Shown in pieces: positions 6,631 through 11,228 of a stretch of 11,228 nt of DNA. The DNA is from Pseudomonadota bacterium (lineage in GTDB: Bacteria > Pseudomonadota > Gammaproteobacteria > Burkholderiales > Burkholderiaceae_D): NCBI GenBank assembly GCA_023392035.1, contig JAEVZY010000105.1, positions 1 to 11,228 on the forward strand. Reading direction: 5' to 3'. The position numbers were made by a program, and so were the translations under genes. Within the stretch, counting starts at the first letter, position 1. Every line of letters begins with the position of its first letter. The notes beneath the pieces are model-generated. The model was not told the DNA's origin, searched no databases, and saw only the letters and a list, made by a program, of their open reading frames with translations.

Positions 6631-7691
6631 CGGGCCAGGCTCTCGAACTGCACGCGCGGATCGGCCCACACATAGCACAAGTCGCCCAGCAGCTTGACGA
6701 TCAGCCCGATCAGGGTGAACAGATAGAGCGTACCCATCACCACCGGATAGTCGCGTCGCACCACCGATTCATAGGACAGCAAACCCAGGCCGTCCAGCGA
6801 GAACAAGGTTTCGATCAGCAGCGAACCGGCGAAGAAGGCGCCGATGAAAGCCGCCGGAAAACCGGTCACCAGCGGGATCAGGGCATTGCGGAATACATGC
6901 TTGTACAAGACCGTGCGTTCGGACAATCCCTTGGCGCGCGCGGTCAACACATATTGCTTGCGTATCTCTTCCAGGAAGGTGTTCTTGGTCAGCATGGTCA
7001 TGACGGCGAAGGAGCCGGCGACCGAAGCTACGACCGGCAGGGTGATGTGCCACAGGTAATCGAGGATCTTGCCGGTCCAGGACAGGCTGTCCCAGTAGTC
7101 CGAGGTCAGTCCGCGCAGCGGAAACCATTGCACGAAGCTGCCGCCGCCGAACAGCACCAGCAGCAGCCCGCCCAGCACGAAGCCGGGAATCGAATAGCCG
7201 ATCAGCACCGCGATACTGGTGGCCACATCGAAGCGGCTGCCTTCACGGATGGCCTTGGCCACGCCCAGGGGAACCGAAATGAAATAGGTCAGGAAGAAGG
7301 TCCACAAGCCGATGGAAATGGAAACCGGCAGCTTGGATTTGACCAGCGACCACACATCCATGTGGTGGTAGAAGCTCTGCCCCAGGTCAAAGGTGAGAAA
7401 ACCCTTCACCATCTGCCAGAAGCGCGCCAGCGGCGGCTTGTCGAAGCCATACAGGGCCTTGATCTCCTTGACCCGGTCGGCATCGATGCCCTGCCGTCCG
7501 CGATATTGCGAGGCGCCGCCGCCGCTGGCTTCGCCGCCCCCGGTCTGTGCGCCCTGCTTCAACTCCATCAAGGCCTGTTCCACCGGCCCGCCGGGAACGA
7601 ACTGGATCACCGCGAAGGTGATGGCGATGACGCCAAACAGGGTTGGAATCATCAACAGGACACGCTTGGCAATATAGGCCCAGATATTCAT
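6627..7691 (-). CDS. yejB: Peptide ABC importer permease (YejB-like)
   Basis: This is the second inner-membrane permease of the importer, with 354 residues against about 364 in E. coli. It opens with MNIWAYIAKRVLLMIPTLFG, the first membrane helix of OppB/DppB-type permeases. A Gly-rich, poorly conserved periplasmic insert follows (about 46-68, TGGGEASGGGASQYRGRQG), characteristic of YejB rather than OppB. The core has LPVSISIGLW (121-130), the EAA-type loop at 247-270 (YVLTARAKGLSERTVLYKHVF from residue 247) and GSLLIETLFSLDGLGLL (289-305). ATG 7691 is chosen over the upstream in-frame start at 7709 because it forms an ATGA overlap with the yejA stop and has AGGTG eight bases upstream (7700-7704). 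Confidence 0.93.
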   Translation of the reverse strand: MNIWAYIAKRVLLMIPTLFGVIAITFAVIQFVPGGPVEQALMELKQGAQTGGGEASGGGASQYRGRQGIDADRVKEIKALYGFDKPPLARFWQMVKGFLTFDLGQSFYHHMDVWSLVKSKLPVSISIGLWTFFLTYFISVPLGVAKAIREGSRFDVATSIAVLIGYSIPGFVLGGLLLVLFGGGSFVQWFPLRGLTSDYWDSLSWTGKILDYLWHITLPVVASVAGSFAVMTMLTKNTFLEEIRKQYVLTARAKGLSERTVLYKHVFRNALIPLVTGFPAAFIGAFFAGSLLIETLFSLDGLGLLSYESVVRRDYPVVMGTLYLFTLIGLIVKLLGDLCYVWADPRVQFESLAR

Positions 7692-9487
7692 CGCGGCTTC
7701 ACCTGCCACCAGGTGGAAATGACATAGGGGTCGGCCTGATAGTACAGCGGCGCGATTTCCGGAATGCCGAAACGATTGCGGTAAGCCACCCGGTGCGTGG
7801 GCGAGTACCAGTGCGGAACCGCCAGGTACTTGTGCAGGAGCACGCGATCCAGCGCGCGCGAAGCCGACACCAGTTGCTCGCGCGTTTCCGCCGCCACCAG
7901 CGCGGCCACCAGCTTGTCGACCGCCGGGTCTTTCAGGCCCCAGACATTGCTGGAACCCTTGATGTCGGCGGCTTCGGAACTGAATACGTCGAACATTTCA
8001 TTGCCGGGACTGGTGACATCCGGCAGGCGCTGGGTGGTCATGTCGAAATCGAATTCCTCCATGCGCTTTTGCACCAGCGCGTAGTCCGCCGTGCGCTGGG
8101 TCACGCGCACCCCGAGCTTTTGCAGGTTGCGCACATAGACGCTGATCACGCGCGACAGGGCCGACTGGTCGTCCAGGATCTCGAAGCCGAATTCCTCGCC
8201 CCGGGCATTGCGCAGCGCGCCGTCACGATATTCCCACCCCGCCTGGCGGAACAGTTCACGCGCCTGCAACAGATTGGCGCGCAGCGAGGACGGCGGATCG
8301 GTGGACGGCGGAATCGGCGCCGGGCCGAACACGGCCGGATCGAGCTTGTCGCGCATGGGTTCCAGCAAGGCCAGCTCGCCCGGCCCCGGCAACCCGGTGG
8401 CGGCCAGCTCGCTATTGCTGAAATAAGAGTAGATGCGCTTGTACTGGCCATAGAACAGCTGGCGGTTCATCCATTCGAAATCCATGGCCAGGGTCAGGGC
8501 GTGGCGCACGCGCTGGTCCTTGAACTGCGGCCGGCGCAAATTCATCATGAAACCCTGCATGCCGGCGCCGTTGGAATGCTTCAACTCGCGCTTGATGATT
8601 TCGCCGCTGCGGAACTTGGGACCGTTGTAGGCGCGCGCCCAGTTCTTGGCGCTGTATTCGACCACGACGTCGAATTCGCCGGCCTTGAAGGCTTCCAGCC
8701 GCGCCACGTCATCCTTGTAGAAGCGATAGACGATGCGCTCGAAATTGAACATACCGCGCCGCGACGGAATATCCGCGCCCCAGTAGGCCGGGTTGCGCTT
8801 GTAGACGATATTGCGGCCCAGGTCATAGCGTTCGATCAGGTAGGGGCCGGTGGCAATCGGCGGCGTCAGCTGGATATTGTCGAATGAGGTGCCGGCCGCC
8901 CACTTGCGGGAAAACACGGGAACCCCGCCCACGATCAGCGGCAATTCGCGGTTCAGGCGCTTGAAGTCGAAGCGCACCGTGCGCTGATCCACCACCACGC
9001 ATTGCTTGACGTCGGCGAAGATCGATTTGAATTGCGGCGCGCCCTTGGCCAGCAGGGTGTCGTAGGAATATTTGACGTCGGCCGCCAGCACCGGATCGTT
9101 GTTGTTGAAGCGCGCCCTGGGATTGAGGCGGAAGGTGATCGACATGCGATCCGGCGCCAGTTGCATGTCTTCGGCCAGCAAGCCGTACATGCTGGCGATT
9201 TCATCTGAGGTGCCGGTGGTCAGGGTTTCGAACATCAAATTCGAAATGCCGGCGGCGGAAACGCCCTTGAGCGAAAACGGATTGAACTTGTCAAAGCTGG
9301 TGCGGCGATCCGGATTGGCCAAGTAGAGGTCGCCGCCCTTGGGGGCATCCGGATTGACGTAGGCGAAATGATGGAAATCGGCCGGATAGCGCGGCTCGCC
9401 ATACAGGGCGAAGGCGTGCGCGGCCCAGGCGGGGATTCCGGCCAGCGCTCCGGCCAACAGCAACGCGATGGAAATCAGTCTTGCCAT
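7688..9487 (-). CDS. yejA: Periplasmic peptide-binding protein of the importer (YejA-like, SBP family 5)
   Basis: This periplasmic solute-binding protein captures the substrate and delivers it to YejBEF. It has 599 residues, against about 604 in E. coli YejA. A signal peptide spans residues 1-22 or 23 (MARLISIALLLAGALAGIPA, then WAAHA). The mature N-terminus has ALYGEPRYPADFHHFAYVNP and DAPKGG, strongly characteristic of the YejA branch of SBP family 5. No lipobox cysteine is seen, so it should be soluble. The start at ATG 9487 gives the signal peptide and has AAAGG nearby; the frame is open upstream to 9598 without coding character. It is the first gene of a four-gene operon. In E. coli YejABEF imports microcin C and probably peptides; the natural ligand here is unknown and could be a peptide or a muropeptide. 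Confidence 0.93.
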   Translation of the reverse strand: MARLISIALLLAGALAGIPAWAAHAFALYGEPRYPADFHHFAYVNPDAPKGGDLYLANPDRRTSFDKFNPFSLKGVSAAGISNLMFETLTTGTSDEIASMYGLLAEDMQLAPDRMSITFRLNPRARFNNNDPVLAADVKYSYDTLLAKGAPQFKSIFADVKQCVVVDQRTVRFDFKRLNRELPLIVGGVPVFSRKWAAGTSFDNIQLTPPIATGPYLIERYDLGRNIVYKRNPAYWGADIPSRRGMFNFERIVYRFYKDDVARLEAFKAGEFDVVVEYSAKNWARAYNGPKFRSGEIIKRELKHSNGAGMQGFMMNLRRPQFKDQRVRHALTLAMDFEWMNRQLFYGQYKRIYSYFSNSELAATGLPGPGELALLEPMRDKLDPAVFGPAPIPPSTDPPSSLRANLLQARELFRQAGWEYRDGALRNARGEEFGFEILDDQSALSRVISVYVRNLQKLGVRVTQRTADYALVQKRMEEFDFDMTTQRLPDVTSPGNEMFDVFSSEAADIKGSSNVWGLKDPAVDKLVAALVAAETREQLVSASRALDRVLLHKYLAVPHWYSPTHRVAYRNRFGIPEIAPLYYQADPYVISTWWQVKPR

Positions 9488-9490
9488 GCA

Positions 9491-9512
9491 GCCTTTCACG
9501 CCTCTTTCACGC
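9491..9512 (-). repeat. 11-bp tandem repeat at the yejA ribosome binding site
   Basis: Read on the minus strand, GCGTGAAAGAG is followed directly by GCGTGAAAGGC, ending 3 bases before the yejA ATG. Each copy contains a Shine-Dalgarno-like GAAAG(A)G segment; only the proximal AAAGG is well spaced from the ATG. The repeat is visible in the sequence; any effect on initiation is inference. Confidence 0.6.
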
Positions 9513-9537
9513 TTGGTGGGTGGCCTAAGTGAGTGGC

Positions 9538-9550
9538 CGGTATTGTACCG
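9538..9550. promoter_or_regulatory. Candidate yejA -10 element within a small palindrome
   Basis: On the minus strand TACAAT at 9547-9542 is a plausible -10 hexamer that would start a transcript about 48 bases before yejA. No convincing -35 lies 16-18 bases upstream. The hexamer is embedded in the inverted repeat CGGTA-TTG-TACCG (9538-9550), which could be a regulator site or chance. The position between divergent yejA and fabI fits a promoter region. Confidence 0.35.
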
Positions 9551-9587
9551 AATGTGAACCGTAACCCCGATACTCGCTCCGCCGCAG

Positions 9588-9617
9588 TTGCCTGCCATTG
9601 CGGCTAACCCCTACAAT
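9588..9617 (+). promoter_or_regulatory. Candidate sigma70 promoter for fabI
   Basis: TTGCCT at 9588-9593 (4 of 6 consensus matches) is followed after 18 bases by TACAAT at 9612-9617 (5 of 6). The predicted transcript would begin near 9624, giving a leader of about 24 bases with CGGAG at 9636-9640 placed 7 bases before the fabI ATG. This is the best complete promoter in the window. Confidence 0.6.
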
Positions 9618-9647
9618 CTCGCCCATTCGATACATCGGAGTCCTTCC

Positions 9648-10427
9648 ATGGCGTTCCTTCAAGGCAAAAAAATCCTGATCACAGGCCTGCTGTCCAACCG
9701 CTCGATCGCCTACGGCATCGCCCAGGCCTGCAAGCGCGAAGGCGCCGAACTGGCTTTCACTTACGTGGGCGAGCGCTTCAAGGATCGCATCACCGACTTT
9801 GCAAAAGAGTTCGGAAGCGAGCTGGTGTTCCCTTGCGACGTCGCCAGCGATGACGAGATCAATGCCTTGTTCGCCAATCTGGGCCAATCCTGGGGCCAGC
9901 TGGATGGCCTGGTGCATTCCATCGGCTTCGCCCCGCGCGAAGCGATCCAGGGCGACTTTCTGGAGGGCCTCTCGCGCGAAGCCTTTCATACCGCCATGGA
10001 TATTTCGGCCTACAGCTTCCCGGCGCTGGCCAAGGCCGCCCTGCCGCTGCTGAAGGAAGGCTCGTCCCTGCTGACCTTGACCTATCTGGGTTCGGTGCGC
10101 GCCACGCCCAACTACAACACCATGGGCCTGGCCAAGGCGGCGCTGGAAGCCAGCGTGCGCTACATGGCTGAATCGCTGGGCAAACGCGGTGTGCGGGTGA
10201 ACGGCATCTCGGCCGGCCCGATCAAGACCCTGGCCGCCAGCGGCATCAAGGATTTCAGCAAGCTCCTGGGCATCGTCGCCAACGGCGCGCCGCTGCGCCG
10301 CAATGTGACGATCGAAGACGTCGGCAATACCGCGGCATTTTTGCTGTCCGACCTGGCCGCCGGCATCACTTCCGAAATCTCCTATGTCGACGGCGGTTTC
10401 TCGAACGTGATGGTGGCGCCGGAGTAA
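9648..10427 (+). CDS. fabI: Enoyl-[acyl-carrier-protein] reductase (NADH), FabI
   Basis: FabI reduces trans-2-enoyl-ACP to acyl-ACP, the last step of each fatty acid elongation cycle, in the cytoplasm. It has 259 residues, near the usual 262. The N-terminal nucleotide-binding segment [15 protein letters not shown] (11-25) is typical of FabI. The catalytic residues Tyr146, Tyr156 and Lys163 fall in [20 protein letters not shown] at the E. coli numbering. Gly93, Met159 and Phe203, positions where changes give triclosan or diazaborine resistance in E. coli, all have the sensitive residue, so sensitivity is predicted. The C-terminus has [13 protein letters not shown] 9648 is chosen because of the CGGAG ribosome binding site and the family-like start [13 protein letters not shown]; an upstream in-frame TTG at 9588 overlaps the promoter. 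The gene is divergent from yejA and may continue into the downstream GST gene. Confidence 0.97.
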   Translation: MAFLQGKKILITGLLSNRSIAYGIAQACKREGAELAFTYVGERFKDRITDFAKEFGSELVFPCDVASDDEINALFANLGQSWGQLDGLVHSIGFAPREAIQGDFLEGLSREAFHTAMDISAYSFPALAKAALPLLKEGSSLLTLTYLGSVRATPNYNTMGLAKAALEASVRYMAESLGKRGVRVNGISAGPIKTLAASGIKDFSKLLGIVANGAPLRRNVTIEDVGNTAAFLLSDLAAGITSEISYVDGGFSNVMVAPE

Positions 10428-10544
10428 AGCGGCAGCAACAGGCTTTTGCATTTCTTGTTAAAGTTGCGCGGCCCGGCCGCCAGCGATTTGCCGTCGCTGG
10501 CGCAAGCTTCAGAGCACACCGCAAACCAACTGCACAAGGACTGC

Positions 10545-11147
10545 ATGAAACTCTATTACTCTCCCGGCGCCTGCTCGATGGCGCCGCATATCGTCGCCAC
10601 CGAAGCCGGCATCGCGCTGGAGCTGGTGAAGGTTGACATCCCCAACAAGAAAACCGCAGCCGGCGACGATTACTGGGCCGTGAATCCCAAGGGCTATGTG
10701 CCGGCGCTCGACACCGGCAACGGCGTGTTGACCGAAGTGCCGGTGATCTGCCAATACCTGGCCGACCAAAAGCCGGAATCGAAGCTGGCACCGCCCGCCG
10801 CCAGCATGGAACGCTACCGCCTGCAGGAAGCGCTCAATTTCTGCGCCACCGAAGTCCACAAACAGATCGGCGCCCTGTTCAACCCGGCCATGACGCCGGA
10901 CATGAAAGCCGTGCAGAAGGGCACCATCGAACGCCGCCTGAACGCGCTGGAAAAACTTCTGCAAGGCAAGGACTACATCCTCGGCGCACAGTTCAGCGCA
11001 GCCGATGCTTACCTGTTCACCGTCCTCAACTGGACCGGCAAGCATGAAATCGATCTCGGCAAATGGCCCGCGATCAAGGCCTATTTCGCCCGCGTCGGCG
11101 CCCGCCCCAAGGTGCAGGAAGCGATGAAGGATGAAGGCTTGCTGTAA
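10545..11147 (+). CDS. gst: Beta-class glutathione S-transferase
   Basis: Bacterial beta-class GSTs conjugate or bind glutathione and protect against electrophiles and oxidants in the cytoplasm. The protein has 200 residues in two parts: an N-terminal thioredoxin-like domain (about 1-76) and an all-helical C-terminal domain. Its start, MKLYYSPGACS, carries Cys10, the hallmark of the beta class. Further matches to the Proteus mirabilis B1-1 enzyme are NPKGYVPAL with the cis-proline (47-55), Glu64 in LTE for the glutathione gamma-glutamyl group, EVHK with His105, and the N-capping box SAADAYLF (151-158). AAGGA at 10535-10539 is five bases before ATG 10545; the open frame upstream to 10446 has no such support. 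It lies 117 bases after fabI in the same direction. That gap has no clear promoter, so co-transcription with fabI is possible. The physiological substrate cannot be inferred. Confidence 0.94.
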   Translation: MKLYYSPGACSMAPHIVATEAGIALELVKVDIPNKKTAAGDDYWAVNPKGYVPALDTGNGVLTEVPVICQYLADQKPESKLAPPAASMERYRLQEALNFCATEVHKQIGALFNPAMTPDMKAVQKGTIERRLNALEKLLQGKDYILGAQFSAADAYLFTVLNWTGKHEIDLGKWPAIKAYFARVGARPKVQEAMKDEGLL

Positions 11148-11165
11148 GCAGCCGCAGCCTTTACT

Positions 11166-11193
11166 GGCCGGGAGCTTCCGCTCCCCGCCGGCC
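11166..11193 (+). terminator. Imperfect GC-rich hairpin after the GST gene
   Basis: GGGAGC (11170-11175) pairs with GCTCCC (11180-11185) across a TTCC loop. The stem can extend by GGCC (11166-11169) with GGCC (11190-11193) if CGCC at 11186-11189 is bulged out. It starts 19 bases after the stop codon. No U-run follows, so it is at best a weak or factor-assisted terminator. Confidence 0.35.
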
Positions 11194-11228
11194 GTGTGCC
11201 AGAGGTAACATCAAGGCGTTCGCCTGAA

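Noticed and set aside
4022..9487. An Opp/Dpp oligopeptide or dipeptide importer instead of YejABEF.
   Set aside because: The fused double ATPase, the ~600-residue binding protein with the YejA-type N-terminus, and the Gly-rich insert of the first permease all fit YejABEF better.
10428..10544. A terminator or promoter between fabI and the GST gene (AAAGC near 10429 with GCTTT near 10443).
   Set aside because: The stem would be 5 bp and AT-rich on one side, and no complete -35/-10 pair is present. Nothing in this gap is strong enough to call.
11214..11225. Short inverted repeat AGGC-GTTC-GCCT at the right edge.
   Set aside because: It is only 4 bp with a tetraloop and the sequence ends 3 bases later, so a following U-run cannot be judged.
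1..11228. CRISPR array, tRNA genes, insertion sequences, toxin-antitoxin or defence genes.
   Set aside because: I saw no regularly spaced repeats, tRNA-like cloverleaf, transposase motif or small two-gene module. All long coding regions are accounted for by housekeeping or transport genes.

Overview
The window looks like an ordinary chromosomal segment of a betaproteobacterium. The high GC, the protein sequences and the gene neighbourhoods suggest Burkholderiales, perhaps Oxalobacteraceae; the family-level guess is inference. It carries nine protein-coding genes (one cut by the left edge) and one clear gene remnant. I see no tRNA, rRNA, CRISPR array, insertion sequence or phage gene, and no stretch over 300 bases without a gene.

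Left block (1-3632). On the minus strand a YafS-like methyltransferase gene overlaps the start of rnhA (RNase HI, truncated by the window edge). Divergent from them on the plus strand lie gloB (hydroxyacylglutathione hydrolase) and mltD (LysM-containing lytic transglycosylase). The same gene set, rnhA-yafS-gloB-mltD, is found together in Escherichia coli, which supports all four assignments. The gloB and methyltransferase starts practically coincide, and the best gloB promoter lies inside the methyltransferase reading frame. The mltD leader holds short inverted repeats that could form mutually exclusive hairpins.

Junction (3633-4021). Immediately after the mltD stop, on the opposite strand, is the C-terminal half of a GGDEF (diguanylate cyclase) domain. 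Its upstream part is missing, and homology stops close to a perfect 15-bp tandem duplication next to the end of the transporter operon. This is the clearest sign of rearrangement in the window.

Middle block (4022-9487, minus strand). A complete four-gene ABC importer operon, yejA-yejB-yejE-yejF, encodes a periplasmic binding protein, two permeases and a double ATPase. All three gene junctions are 4-base ATGA overlaps. YejABEF-type systems import peptides, including microcin C in E. coli, and in Agrobacterium a YejBEF-based system recycles muropeptides. The neighbouring mltD makes muropeptides, so a functional link is possible but unproven.

Right block (9648-11228, plus strand). fabI (enoyl-ACP reductase) is divergent from yejA and has a readable sigma70-type promoter. 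It is followed by a beta-class glutathione S-transferase gene and an imperfect hairpin.

I do not see a convincing undescribed multi-gene system. The points worth a second look are the GGDEF remnant and its junction repeat, the mltD leader, the unusual MltD termini, and the architecture of the divergent and overlapping genes.
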